NCBI GenBank assembly: GCA_020152595.1
Contig: JAIGNY010002171.1
Coordinates: 3,976,001-4,040,000 of the forward strand
Length of the DNA: 64,000 nucleotides
From: Chiridota heheva
Lineage: Eukaryota; Echinodermata; Holothuroidea; Apodida; Chiridotidae
Direction: 5' to 3'
Positions within the stretch are counted from its first letter, which is position 1. Every line of letters begins with the position of its first letter. A program made the position numbers and the translations under genes. This document shows positions 11,899-24,000 of this stretch, piece after piece. The notes beneath the pieces were generated by a model. It was not told the origin of the DNA. It was given only the letters and a program-made list of their open reading frames with translations, and searched no databases.

Positions 11899-14800
11899 TA
11901 GGCTTGCACGATTTTGCCCCGACATGAAACCGGTCGGTTTCCAAAACTAAAACCAGTTTTTACCAGAAAACCAGTTTTTCACCTGTAATGTAAACAAACT
12001 TTGAACATATAATGCATTACAGTAACTATAACTGCAGTGTACTGCATTGTTATATGATAGCTGCTAACGATGTTTGTATCACAGTATTTTCTGTAAATAA
12101 TTTTGAAAATGATAACAGAGGCAATGATCAATAAAATGTATTAATAAACTTTAATGTTGTTTGCGTGTAAAGTGATTTTATATACCCATTTGCCCCTCAA
12201 ATTTAAATAATACAGATTTTACCCCTTTGTCAGTTTAGGTCACAAGGCAGTCACGTAAAAAAAGTTGTGAAAACGGCCGTGTCGACAGGCCATCTATGTG
12301 CCCTTATTTGCTCACAATTTCTAATTCATAGTTATGATTTCATAAAAAAAAAAGACATTTGTCGGATACTTGTAAAACTGATAAATTAAGCCTATAAATG
12401 CATCATCTTATATCTTATGGTGTGATGCTAGACATCGTATACTTGATCAGTGATCACACAGTAAAATTGTTGCTGATTTGCATATAACCTACGGCGAGAA
12501 AATCTTACAGGTCAGATTCCACCCACTTGATATTCAACATTTCTTTGAAACATTAACCATGGCTAGGCCGTGGCTCCTATTTTAAAAAATAAATAAAAAA
12601 TAACTCAACCAAAAAAAAAAAATCCTCATGAATTATTCATATCTCTGTTATTTTTCATTATGCATATCTCTGTTATTTTTCAAGTTCAATAATCATTCTT
12701 GCTATGCTTTTACTTTAAATAGGCCCCGTTTGTGCATCGCAGTGGCATTTTCTATTACACTTAAGCCACCAAAGGTCCCGCCCTATAGCCTTACATGGTA
12801 TTCGCCTTCTTCAATGTGCTATAAAACTGCGTGAATTACGGGAGTGTAATAAGGCAGAAAAGAAAATGTCCGCTAATGAAAAGTTGTGTTCCACTTCCCA
12901 CCAAATTTGTATTTTCGTCATCAAAATAAAAATAAATAAATGAAAGTGTATTTGTTACCTGCAATCTCTGTACGGATCAGGATTGAAAATTAAACTGAAA
13001 TTTTGTATTCCGTACTTAAACCAAAGCAGACCTTGTTTCAGTAAGGAGCTATTAAAACATTTTCTTTTTACAACACATGCCACGCACCCAAGCAAAAACA
13101 ATTCTTCGGCACTCTGCCGATAAGTTCAACATTTATTTGAAACATTTAACAATGATAAACAATTTTTTGGTCATTCAGAATCGTATAAAACAGCAAAACA
13201 CATCTGCATTTTAACATTCTGTTTGTACTTTCTACTTGTGAAACGATATGCAGAGCTGAATGCAGAGATAATATTATTAATTTATGCATACCTAAAGGCT
13301 ATCACCTAACGGGTCTGCAAAAAACTCAAATAAACTCGCTCCACTTCGAACCAATGAAATCATTTGAGCTTGTGCCCCCAAGTAGATAACAAGTGGTATG
13401 GGTCAATTACATACAAACACATAAATGGAACGGAAGATTCCATCCCTTGTAGGCTACTACTATTCCATAAGTACAAGAGAACGGAAGAAAGTTTTTAAAA
13501 CAAAATGCATGAAATCTTATATTCTTTTTAAATCTGAACAATTTTGACTGGGACAGTTGTTCAGAGGTTTATTATTACACATGAAAATGAGTTAAGGGGA
13601 AGGAATACAAACTTTTTAAGGGAATGAATACAAAGTTCTTGAGGGAATGAATTGTCATTTTTACTTGCGATCTCATTGTAAAATGTGAATCATACCAGCT
13701 TGCTTTGATTCACAAACAGAGGTTGCGTTATAATTTTTTGTCAGGCCTATTTGGTTATGACAAGCCCTTGATGTGATCACTTCACAGATACACGATCAAC
13801 ACAATACAGGAGGAAAGTAGAATCCTAGCTGATAATATCGTTGACAATTGACATCCTGCACTCAAAAACAACATCAAAACTTTCGCGTACACGTAAATTG
13901 TACGTACATCATGTATTAGGCCTATGGACTAGCCTATATGTGTTCATGTACAGTACTTGTACGAGCATGTTGAATCATTTCGCCATTAGTCTCGTAGTTG
14001 TGTCAGTTTCCTTTTATTCATGAGTAATTCAAAATCATTTTTGTGTGAAATAAAACTTTCAAATGCATCAGAGAGGTAAGATGTTCATGATTTTCATTTA
14101 AGTTAAAAAAAAAATCTGACGTAAAATTTCACATGTTATATCTAAGTCTTACAACAAAGGTTGTACCTGTGTCATAAGAAATTTCAGCCAGGGCGTAATA
14201 TACGACATATCTGTCGTTAACGCAAACCCTGTTCACAAACCAACCTGATGATAGCACGGGGATAATTTATCTTCATTTTACAGTACATTGTTATTCCATA
14301 ATGATCATGCAATTAATGCACCCTCCTCTAAACCATGCAACAGCTATTTATAGCGACGGTTTTTCCCGGCATAAGCTGCTGAATTTAAACAAAAAACTTT
14401 TGAAAATGATACAACAATTTTTTTTTTTGTTGATATTGTATATTAAGAGTTTGTCTATATATTATCAATTTCATTGTAAAGCGCTTCGATCCACGGGAGA
14501 GGCGCTATATAAATGACTTCAATGATAATAATAACAACCCTTGAAAACCCATTCATTAATCATGTTGCTATGACAACACGTGAATCTAGGGTCAATCACA
14601 CAAAGTTATATTTGTACCTGCAGGAGCCATATACACATTGAATAATGTTTTATACAGTAACTTGTACTAGCCCTATGTGCATGTACATGAATAGGGTCAG
14701 TCAGTACAGTAGGGCATGGTTGGGGTGTTAATTCGTAAATAGTCTTGTAATACTTGGCATGCTATTTGCGATATATTTGTCGGGATTTATAATGGATTCC

Positions 14801-15232
14801 CAAGTATTTTAAAAGGCAAAAGGAGAGAATCAACATGACTTCAAATAAAGGGATTATAAAGGAATGGATTTGATGTGGTCCAAAATATTAGCCCGGAAAG
14901 AAACACAAATACATAGCATCATCGAACCTGTTAACTGCAGGTACATTATGACTATTTATTTCCAAATATTCTCAGTCGTATTTATTGATAGATTCTGCAT
15001 AAATATCACATATTTTTACAAATATTTTAAAAGGTACTATAAAAACATGTTGACACAAAGCATGAACTTTCTTTTCATTAAAATAAAACAGATTTTTACC
15101 ATCTTTTGGCAGTTTTTTTGTAGTGATTTGGTTATTTTCAGTACTTCGGTTTTCATAAGATATGAACGAGACCAAAACCACGGATTCCTAAAACCGGTTT
15201 TAGTTACAAAACCGGTACACCATGCAAGCTTA
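11899..15232. mobile_element. Non-autonomous hAT-like DNA transposon, 3.3 kb, intact ends
   Basis: The left end is TAGGCTTGCACG (11899) and the right end, read inward, is TAAGCTTGCATG (from 15232). Both are followed by subterminal AAACCGGTY/ACCGGTTTT boxes. The element is flanked by a perfect 8-bp direct repeat, CTCCTAAT, at 11891-11898 and 15233-15240. An 8-bp duplication and TAGG-type ends point to the hAT superfamily. There is no transposase frame, and the longest frame (14864-15292) has no domain. Positions 11899-13200 share extended similarity with the inverted element at 45652-46591. Confidence 0.8.
14440..14535 (+). mobile_element. 3' tail of an L2/CR1-like LINE
   Basis: TGTAAAGCGCTTCGATCC, then GAGGCGCTATATAAATGA and a degenerate ATAATAATAA tail. 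This is the characteristic 3' end of L2-like elements, and the same layout ends the element at 25210. It lies inside the 3.3-kb hAT-like element. Confidence 0.65.
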
Positions 15233-15705
15233 CTCCTAATTCAGCTAGAGGAAGTTGATGTCAAAACCAAAGCTGCTTGGAGATTCAAATAACTCTGTCT
15301 ACATATGTCTTAGTTAAAAATAATAAATTCCCTCCAGAAAAGGAGAAACCTGTGGAAATTGGGGAATTTTGCCCCTGGATTGCAGGAAGTATACTTCATC
15401 CCCCTCATTTTTCAGAAAATACAATATTTTAATTTTTCACACTTGTTCTACTATTTAACTCGCAATTTTCTTATTTTTGTTAGCTAAAAGCACTTTACTT
15501 TCCTTAAGAAGGGGAAATTTTTTAAAAACTCCAGGGGACTTTCCCAATGGAATTCAAGAATACACGTATACTTGAAGGCCCATCCAGCAACAATTTTTAT
15601 ATATAAAAATGTTTTCATCATTCATAAGATAATAACAAGATATCTCTTCTAAGCTTGCATCTTCTTTTTTATTGTTAAATTTCCTCAAATGAAGAATAAT
15701 TCCAT

Positions 15706-16013
15706 AGGGGGAGTGGAGAGGGGAGGGAGGGAGTGGAGGGAGTGGAGGGGGGGTGGGGGGAGTGGAGTGGAGTGAGAGGGAGTGGGAGGGGAGTGGAGGG
15801 GAGTGGGAGGGGGTGGAGGGGTGGAGGGGAGGAGAGGGGGGGGAGGGAGTGGGGGAGTGGAGGGGAGTGGAGGGAGTGGAGGGGGTGGAGGGGAGTGGGA
15901 GGGGAGTGGAGAGGGGAGGAGGAGGGAGTGGAGGGAGTGGAGGGGAGTGGGAGGGGAGTGGGGGGGGAGAGGGGAGGGAGGGGGGGAGGGGAGTGGAGGG
16001 AGTGGAGGGAGTT
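15706..16013 (+). repeat. Polypurine GGAGTGG array of about 310 bp
   Basis: It is almost pure purine with T only in GAGTGG boxes, built from GGAGTGGAGG and GGGAGGGGAGTGG modules. Dense GGG/GGGG runs give many potential G-quadruplexes, and the mirror-like purine strand could form triplex DNA. The three plus-strand Gly/Glu/Arg frames and the minus-strand Pro/Ser frame are repeat translations. Confidence 0.93.
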
Positions 16014-16197
16014 CCTTCCTCCAAATTGCCCAGATAAAAAGCTTCAGTCCCCTCTTTTTTTCTTCAGAAAACCACAGTACTTAATTTGAATTTTCAACTT
16101 AAATAGAAGAAAAGTTCCATAAATCAGTGCGATTTTTGCTCTTTTTTTTTTTTTTTTTAGTTTGCTATCATTCAGTTGCACTTACTATGATAGCAAA

Positions 16198-17530
16198 GGA
16201 AAGGAAAATGTGGAGAAAAAAACACTATCTACAGGAACACCCTTTAAAAAAAGGCTGTCATGATTTTTTTATTTTTTGTGTATGGATTGTAATAAAGAAA
16301 ACAATGGCATGTCTTAAGGGGTCATGGCTTCACCCCCTAAAAAATCATAGCCCCCCTCCCCCTCCCTAAAAAAACACATTATTTAACTTCTGTGAAAGTT
16401 GTATGAATTTTAAGGAAATCTTTGCATATTTTTAGAAAATCTTCATTTTTCGGGAAATTTCCTCCATTTTCATGAAATCAAAGAGCTTCAAGCTCTTTGG
16501 TGAAATCTTATTTGAAGTTAATTCGCACAAACTTTCCAACAATTTTATGTTAATAATTTCACTTTCATCAAAATAAAGCATGTATGCAACCTAACTCCAA
16601 AGCCTCTGTTCCCTAATCTGAAAATGGCATTCAATGTTTGTTTTTTTTTTTCTTTTTTTGAAGAAGGGGAGGGGGAGGGCTTATTAAGCCCCCTCAAAAA
16701 CAAAAAAGCTAGACACGACCCTTAAAGAGAGAGAACAAAGTCATGTAAGTTGTAATTTATTCATTATAAAATAGAATAGATACAATAAATAAAGATGATC
16801 TGCAACTTGGTCCTCCTGAAATAAATTCTACCCACACCGAATTTGAGTTGCAAGATTACAGTGTATACAGTACGTGATGAATGCTAACAATTTCTAAACC
16901 TGTTAACTTAGCTTTTGAAGTTCCAGAACTGCACCCGGTGTAGTCAACATTTTGACCATATCATACGCTATAGCCACTACATGTCTGCTATACAAGTACT
17001 GCAAGTATTGCCTAGCATGTGGTGCCTTAGGCTACCGAGTGAGGTGTTTATCTCACTACATCCTGTGAGACAAGCCTCGTTCATTTTAAATGATATTATT
17101 CTCCTTCACCATCTCTTTGTGACTCTTCAAAAAAAGTATTTTGGTGTAATAAATATTTTCTATTATGTTTCTGAAACAGTAAAAATGTCTAAATAATACC
17201 CATATTGCATATCACTTTTAGACCTGGTATTAAAATATTGGATTGGCATCGGAAGTTTCCGTCTATATTCCTCAACGTTGCCAATTTACAAAACTTTTGA
17301 GAATAAAACAACGTCATAAATTTCTATAATTAGCGTTGCAGAATTAAATTGTGGCATAGTAAACATTAAAATACAACCTTAAATAAATAGCACTTAATTT
17401 GAAGTCAATATTCTCTTCATTTAATACAAATCAAAATATAGTTCTCAATTAATAGATGGCGGATTTTGATCACAGAGTTTACAATACTAGCTAGACCTGT
17501 CGCGTCCTGAGGGCCACGACAGAAAAAGTT
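16198..17530 (+). repeat. Long dispersed repeat, copy 1 (pair with 35985-38095)
   Basis: The first block matches the second copy at GGAACACCCTTT, AAGGCTGTC and GTAATAAAGAAA. The last block shares TTTCTGAAACAGTAAAAAT, CCTCAACGTTGCCAATTTAC, ACTTAATTTGAAGTCAATA and the end CCTGTCGCGTCCTGAGG. Both copies have the same order and orientation. No coding frame is conserved between them. This copy lacks most of the GAAATTTTC block found in copy 2. Confidence 0.8.
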
Positions 17531-17924
17531 TCCCAAAAATACAGATTCTAAATGGGAGGCCCATGCATGTATGGGTAAACATTGATAGTATTCCATGCTG
17601 TACACGCAACAAAGGATATTGTGCACTGTAGTGTGAACAAAGTAGTACTTCCTACATGTGAATATAGGTGTAGGCAATTACTTACGGATCAACACCTAAT
17701 TTCCAGTTTTGACTGCAGATTTTCATGAAATTATGAAAATTGCTCTATTTCAGGTATGCAAACAGTAAATGAAAAATTGAATACACCCAGTGTGAAGCTT
17801 TTCATGCTTTTCAAGACTGCTTTATTTCAGATTCAGAAGTATTTAGCCAAATCCTCTGATTAGATACATTTCAAAAATGAGAGTTAAGCTAAAAATATGA
17901 GCTTTTAAAGATTTGAACATTAAG

Positions 17925-18710
17925 CCCTCCTACTCATTAACATGCATAATACCACCACCAAAAACAATAGGGCACGCCTACAGACCATGGGCAATCTGTG
18001 TACCACATATGACATAAATGAAGTATATCATCCTTAAAATACCATGTTTACCAGCTCTTTTCAGCAAAATCATATTAAGCCCAGACCGTTTTGCATTTGA
18101 ATGAAATTCAACATTTTTACATCAGCTTACATTATACCATACTGTACATGAAACAAAACATATATGTGGTTGTTGAAAAATGAACATTTCAAGATTTTTA
18201 CACCACCTACTCATCAATATGCAAAAAATCGCCACATAAAACAATAGGGCACATCTACAGACCATGGGCTACAGTACCTATGTACCAAATATGACATGAA
18301 TCCAGTTTGGCGTTCTTGAGATATCGTGTTTATAAGCTCTTTTCAGCAAAATCACATTAAGCCCTGCCCACTACGCAAATTAATGAAATTCAATTTTTTT
18401 AACCATGAACATGAACACACTAGCTAATGGCATAACTATGCAAACATATAAAACAAAACAGACATGTGGTTGTTAAAATATAAGTTTTTCAATTGTTTTA
18501 CATGACATCACCATCAAAAACTATAGGGCACATCTACAGACCATGGACAATCTGTGTACCATATAAATGATTCCAGTGTATAGTTCTTGAGATATCGTTC
18601 TTGAGATATCGCGTTTACGAGCTGGCCGTCACAAAACATACACACACACATACACACACAAGCCATCATTACCGCATATAGGTTCCTGATGCTATCACAT
18701 CGGAATAAAA
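17925..18710 (+). repeat. Three direct units of the 250-bp dispersed family plus a CA-rich tail
   Basis: ACAGACCATGGGCAATCTGT-type boxes recur at about 17980, 18258 and 18535, each followed by GAGATATCGTGTTTA and GAGCTCTTTTCAGCAAAATC boxes. The last unit runs into a CACACACA tract and ends GGTTCCTGATGCTATCACA, an end shared with 19240 and 21555. Confidence 0.8.
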
Positions 18711-18944
18711 AATGTAAATTTCTTGAGGGAGAAAATGAGTGGATCATATAAACACGAAAGCTATGCATGAGCCCTTTAGGCAAAGTTGGTCAATTGCCAA
18801 AACTGATACAAACCATAGAAACAGCTTCATAGTAATCATTTCAAATCTTTGTTTTTATTCCTCATCAACTTGATAGGTCAATTTATTCAAATCTGTGACG
18901 TCACCAGAAAATCTGCTCTCCATTTTCTAAAAAATGCTTGAAAT

Positions 18945-19280
18945 AATTATATTTTAACAACCACATGTCTGTTTTGATTCATATTTGGTATATTTATGAT
19001 GTCAGCTTGATTTGTACATGTTCACGAATGTACAAACCTTGAATTTTATTAATAAGCATAGTGGGCGGGGCTTAATATGATTTTGCTGAAAGAGCTAGTA
19101 AACATGGTACTGTATCTCAAGAATGGTAAACTAGATTCATGTCATAATTGGTACACATATAGCCCATGGTCTGTAGATGTGCCCTATATGTGATATCATG
19201 CATATTAATGAGTAGGTGGGGCTTAATATATAACAAAAATGCATAGGTTCCTGTTCCTGATGCTATCGCACCGGAACCAA
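18945..19280 (-). repeat. Inverted unit of the same 250-bp family
   Basis: It reads as the reverse complement of the 18.2-18.5 kb units (AACCACATGTCTGTTTTG at 18958, GTGGGCGGGGCTTAATATGA at 19061, CCCATGGTCTGTAGATGTGC at 19162). Together with the direct units it forms an inverted pair next to the exon at 19670. Confidence 0.75.
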
Positions 19281-19669
19281 AAACAGATATGGCCATCAGC
19301 TCTCTTTAAGCTCACCATCAACTTGCAGAATGAACCCTTTATAAATGAGAAATTTGGAAACAAGCTCACAACTGGAATGTAACTCAGTCTTCTAGCAGGT
19401 AAAACATGAGCTAAATTGATGCTCTAACAAGCTCCACAGAATTAGGCTTTTTAGTCTCCCCCTCCTTCCCCACCACCACCACCTCAGCTAATAAACTTGA
19501 TCTCAAGCTCATCCAGGCTTTCAGTAAGCTTGTATGTACTAACTGCAAACTTAACTGAGCCTAAATTTGAAAGAGACAGTACAGGTATTACATGCATTAA
19601 GCCATGTGTGTCAGTACACTATGATTGGTTCAAACACATATCTGTATGCCCTGATAAATAAATACTTAC

Positions 19670-19782
19670 GTTTGGACAATGCACTGGTTTGGCCTTTGTA
19701 GGATCTCCCGAGAAGCATACATGACAGATGGTTTCGCAACCCACCTCTGGACACCACGTTCTGTTAGGATCCAGGTCAATTT
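19670..19782 (-). CDS. RNF144-type RBR E3 ubiquitin ligase, internal exon (start of IBR domain)
   Basis: This 113-nt exon completes the split Glu codon and then codes 37 residues beginning IDLDPNRTWCPEVGCETIC and ending KPVHCPN. The RTWCP..GC block is the hallmark start of the IBR zinc-binding domain of RNF144 ligases, and VHCPN supplies the next ligand. The acceptor is TTTTGTTTCAG and the donor CCAAAC|GTAAGT, phase 0. The next exon should open with a Cys to complete the CPxC pair. I looked for the FCxxC...WH and FCW patterns on this strand down to position 1 and found none, so the rest of IBR, the catalytic RING2 Cys and the C-terminal anchor probably lie outside the window. The exon sits between two clusters of dispersed repeats (18.9-19.3 and 21.2-21.6 kb). 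Confidence 0.9.
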
Positions 19783-20029
19783 CTGAAACAAAATACAAAT
19801 AAGAAATAGTGAATGTACATAAAATGAACTGATGCAATGAAATGTATACAATATATTGAATATGATACTCATATTTCAGTCACTTCTTTCAGAAAGGAAA
19901 AATTCAACTTGTAAATTTGATAAAACAATGATCATTTTATGAAAAAAACACTATTGCATTTCTTTATGTTGTTCTTTGTTTTGTTTTGTGCAGGGGCAGT
20001 GCCCCCTCCTACCTTATAGCTTTTATCAT

Positions 20030-20760
20030 CATATGTCTTCAAAATAATATGACCAGACTATCAACAGAGTTTACATCACTGATCAAGTTTTGTCTATCCA
20101 TATCTAACATCCTTTGCTTAAAAATATGTACAAATGATTTTTCATCACCAACACTCTGATTACTCCAAACAAAACCAAAACCAGAAGAACAAAGTAAATT
20201 TTAAACCTAAACCCCAAAGACGGTTGTTCATTAGAATTTAAGAGAAGTTGTCCATGGTAACTAAGCTTAGTATACCTATCCTCCGTGTGTCTAATAGCAC
20301 GCAGCCAATAATAAATAAGCTTTAGAGACGACTGAAATCTGAAAGATGCTCCATAAGTTCACCTAATACAAGAATATCAATACAGTTAAAAGGAAGACCA
20401 AGCAAATATCTATGGGATCTATTGTAAACACTTATGATACTTGCAAGTGGATTACCACCCTATAGCTCCACTCCATATGTTAAGATAGGCATTATTTTTG
20501 TATCAAAGATTTGGAGCATACTACTAACTGGAAATTCCAGTGTTTTAGCTATCATTTTCTTTAAACTGAAAATTCCTTTTTTCTGAACAGCTCAAGTTTT
20601 CTTGGGCAGCAGTCCATACACCCTCTAGAGTAAATCCTTGCCCTAAATAAGTATAACAATTAACATTCTCAAGCAATTTCCTCTGAAAGTACCACTTATC
20701 TAATCTTGCTAGATAACCTGGGATACTTGTAACATCCCTTCCAGGACCTTTCAACCTTTT
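20030..20760 (-). pseudogene. Decayed non-LTR retrotransposon, reverse transcriptase C-terminal region
   Basis: Minus-strand frames give ENVNCYTYLGQGFTLEGVW, then a block resembling IFDTKIMPILTYGVEL, then YNRSHRYLLGLP and YWLRAIRHTEDRYTKLSY. This order (thumb and connection after the YxDD palm) is typical of jockey/RTE-like LINE proteins that are common in marine invertebrates. Several frame changes and stops lie between the blocks. The catalytic motifs are not included, so the copy is 5'-truncated. Confidence 0.65.
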
Positions 20761-21214
20761 GTCTATAAATGTTATATGTACCTGAGTAACAAACTAAACT
20801 TTACAATTTGTAATATGAATCTGCAATTAATAAATAATTATCTAAGTTTGCTATACTGGAGTAAAATGTAATTTTGAAGAAAAAAAATTGAGCACTTAAC
20901 AGGTGTAAAACATATTCAGCCATATAATACAACAAAAACTCTTCACACTTATGAAATTGGTTCATGTAATTTACTTCTAATTTTAATCAGTCCTTTGTCT
21001 CAGTTGATTAAAAGTAGAGACAAATGTTACAACAACAAAAATTGCCAGTAGGCCCTATGTAATGCTACATCATATATAACTTGGTTATATCACAACCAGG
21101 GGTCCAATTTCTGACAGTTCCGCTGTTCCGAAAAGTACTTTTTATCAGGAACAGTGAATTTTCAAACAAACAGTGTTTTTTTTTTACATGCATGTGGCAT
21201 TAAAAATCAATAAC

Positions 21215-21350
21215 TTGATTTCTGCTCAAAACAACCAGAACCAAAAGGTTTTGTGGTTCCGATGTCTTTTTTCCATCAGCTGATTGATTTGCAAGTTTTG
21301 TATTAACTGTCATGTCATTGCATATCATGAAATATTTGTTTCATGATATT
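21215..21350 (+). repeat. Half-copy of the foldback repeat seen at 44349-44556
   Basis: AACCAGAACCAAAAGGTTTT, GTGGTTCCGATG, CAGCTGATTGATTT and GTATTAACTGTCATGTCATT occur in the same order as in the 44.3-kb foldback. Confidence 0.7.
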
Positions 21351-21429
21351 TATTCATAAGCCACAACCACTCAATAAAACAGATGTACCTATTGACAACA
21401 CAAGCACAATAATTAACAACATTATCATA

Positions 21430-21600
21430 GCAAGTATTATGCAAAACAGACATATGTATTATATTTGAAGAATTTTACATTACATTGAAATGTCGTGTTT
21501 ACGAGCTCAGCGTCACACACACACACACGCACACACACATACATACATACGCCATCATGATGCTATCACATCAAAACAAAAAATGCATGGTGTCAAACAA
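21430..21600 (+). repeat. Dispersed-family tail with CA microsatellite
   Basis: GTCGTGTTTACGAGCT is followed by a CACACACACGCACACA tract and ATGATGCTATCACATCAAAA, which is the same tail as at 18600-18710. Confidence 0.75.
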
Positions 21601-21879
21601 GTTTATCATGAAAATAATTTCTTCCAGTAAAAAAGCTTTTCCCACCTTGCAATTGTCAGCACAATAATCATGAATACACATAAGTAAGGCTGCTTGCATG
21701 TGTACGACTGACACAATTAGATGCCACATCATGTAAATACTAATGACCGACATACATTTTTGCACATATTAACCAATAAAGTAGTTGTAAATTAAGCCCA
21801 TTTTGTAGAAAGGAATTTGCTCTGTTATCGGCAAAAAAGGTGGAACAGTGGAATCAGATCAGGAACTGTATTATTTGAG

Positions 21880-22440
21880 AACCGTGGTCAAGCAAGTTCA
21901 TCCTATATGAAAGAAGACTTTAAAAGAAACAAAATGGTGAAGAAAGCATTCACAAGTCTTTTCCGTTATGGAGATAATCAACTTTAAAATTTGGTATCAT
22001 TTCTATAGAAACAACTGGTGTAGTAAGTCTACTATGGAAAGTTGGCATCTTCATCCTCACATTCTTAATGTATTTTAAAAAAGTGTATTCAATTCTTTCA
22101 CTTTTTAAATTATTTTTCCTCAAAATTTTTTCAAGTGGTATTATACCCTTCCTAGATTCAGTTTCAGAATTTTTTTGCCATTTTACCATAGTTTTTAAGC
22201 TGCAAAATTGTAGGACAAATATAATAAATACATAAGAGACTTTGGGGAATCTGAGGCTATGACATCACAACTTGTCTGATTTCAGTCATTCCTAAACAAA
22301 TAATATAAAACTTTAAACTTAGCTAAATCCTAACGGAATAAGATTTTTTGAATACTTTCTTCACTTTTGTTTCTTTTGAAGTCCTCTTTCATATAAGATG
22401 GACATGCTTGACCACTGAACTAATCCTTTGAGAAAGTACT
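21880..22440. repeat. Inverted repeat pair (arms about 150 bp, spacer about 230 bp)
   Basis: The left arm, 21880-22030, read on the minus strand matches the right arm, 22265-22425: both give CTTTCTTCAC, TTGTTTCTTTT, CTTTCATATARGATG and CATGCTTGACC-like blocks. A third, direct copy is at 47255-47430. Confidence 0.7.
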
Positions 22441-22574
22441 ATTCTATGGAGCAGTGGTAAAAAATTAAAATTTCGACCCCTGACAACAAAGATCAATTGA
22501 ATATGATTCGAATTATGTTAAGGCTTCAATTCTATTTCAATAAATTAGGGGAGATTTGTAAACATGAGGCAACT

Positions 22575-24000
22575 TTGAAAATTTGGTTTGGTTTGGTTTG
22601 TTAATGTCTAACGGCACCGCGACAGTCAGAGTCAAATGTGCCAAGAGGGTGTTAATAAATTATGGTGTAATATTTAGGATAGTGAGGAAAGGAAGGTTTG
22701 TAAGGTAGAATAGGGGGGAAAACAGAAAGAGAAAATAAAAAGGAGATAAGAAAGGTTGGGTGTAGAAAGGGAGAGAAGGGGGAAGGTAAATGTGGTGGAA
22801 GAGGTTGTTGTAGTGGAGGAAGTTGATGATGTTTGAGGAAGAATTGTTTTCGAAAAGGCCCGAGATTGAGGATAGTGAGGAGAGAAGAGATCTGGAGTTC
22901 TGGTATAAGGAACAGGTTACGAAGATAGGCTTGATGGAGAGATCTGTGTTACAAGTGGGGCAGAGAGGGGTAGGGGAGCCGGGTAAGAGATGGGAGTGAG
23001 AGAGAGAGAGGAGTGGCCGAGGCGGATGTGGGTGACAACAATGTCTTCCCTGCGATTGCGACTGTGCAGAGGGGTGTTGGTCCCGAATTTGGATTTGATG
23101 GTGCAGAGTTTGTTACTGGTTTCGTAATTCCAGGAGTTTTGCCAGGTTTTTTTTTTTTTTGTATGTAGTTGGAGATGGAGAGACGGAGGTCTGAGTGTGA
23201 AATAGGAAAAGGAGAGGCGATGTTTGACAGAGCTTTGTTGGCGGCTCTGTCGGCTCTCTCGTTGCCAGTTATGCGGACATGGCTGGGAATCCAGAAGAAG
23301 ATAACATTCTTTCCTAAGAAGGAGAGAGTGTGGAGTTTGTTAAGGATTTAGAGAATGAGAGGGTTGGGCCAGAGCATGTTGAGGATGCCAGTGAGGACGG
23401 ATTTAGAGTCAGAGAAGATGACGAAATGGTGGCGGAAAGAGAGTTCTATGAAGTTTAAAGCTAGGAGGATGGCTTTCGCCTTGGCAGAGTAGTAGATAGA
23501 GGTACCATGAGGAGAGGGTGAGGCCGGGACAGGTGGAGGCGGCTGCAAAGGAGCCTTCCTGTGTGGAGCCGTCCTTGAAGAGGAAGGAGTAGTCGTGGAA
23601 ATGTCTACTGAGTTGGCAGTATTTGGAATGGAAGGCGGCTGGGTTGTGAAGAGCTTTCGTGAAGGAGGAAGGACAAGGTACACCTTGGGGAGGTGAATAG
23701 TCCAGATGAAAGTAGATGGGATGGTGTATCTGGTGATCAAGGAAATGTTGAAGTTGACTTTGGAAGAGTGGGAGTGCATCCGAATCCCAAAAGGCGGAGA
23801 GCAAAGGAGAGGACGGCCTTTGTACATTGGAGGTCAAAGGGGATTTCATTGGCCTTGACGAAGAGACTGGTGATAGGGGAGGTGTGAGTGGCACCAAGGT
23901 AAAGACTTGGGGCAGTGTTCTCAGTGACCTTCAGGTGTTTCAAGTAAAATTTACGGGCCGAGGCAAAGATGAAATTGCCATAATCTAGCCTGGATATGAG
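22575..24000 (-). mobile_element. 5'-truncated I-like LINE with RNase H domain, decayed
   Basis: Read on the minus strand from 24000: an SRLDYGNFIFASAR block (post-RT connection), then an RNase H domain with ILLALNFIEL, FVIFSDSKSVLTGI and FFWIPSHVRITGNERAD. A C-terminal zinc-knuckle-like block, CPTCNTDLSIKPIFVTC, follows. RNase H with the GNERAD signature plus this terminal Cys block is typical of I-clade and related LINEs. It ends in a CCAAACCAAACC tail (TTTGG repeats on the plus strand, 22583-22600). One in-frame TAA lies at 23348-23350 and one frame change at the GAGAGA tract near 23000. The catalytic RT palm is absent. Confidence 0.85.

Noticed and set aside
13079..13120. Possible IBR WH motif on the minus strand
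   Set aside because: The Cys spacing is wrong, a stop follows, and it lies inside the hAT-like element.
14864..15292. 142-codon plus-strand frame as a transposase of the 3.3-kb element
   Set aside because: No hAT dimerisation or catalytic motifs; the frame runs through the terminal repeat and past the element end.
15554..16089. Pro/Ser-rich and Gly/Glu-rich frames
   Set aside because: Low-complexity translation of the polypurine tract.
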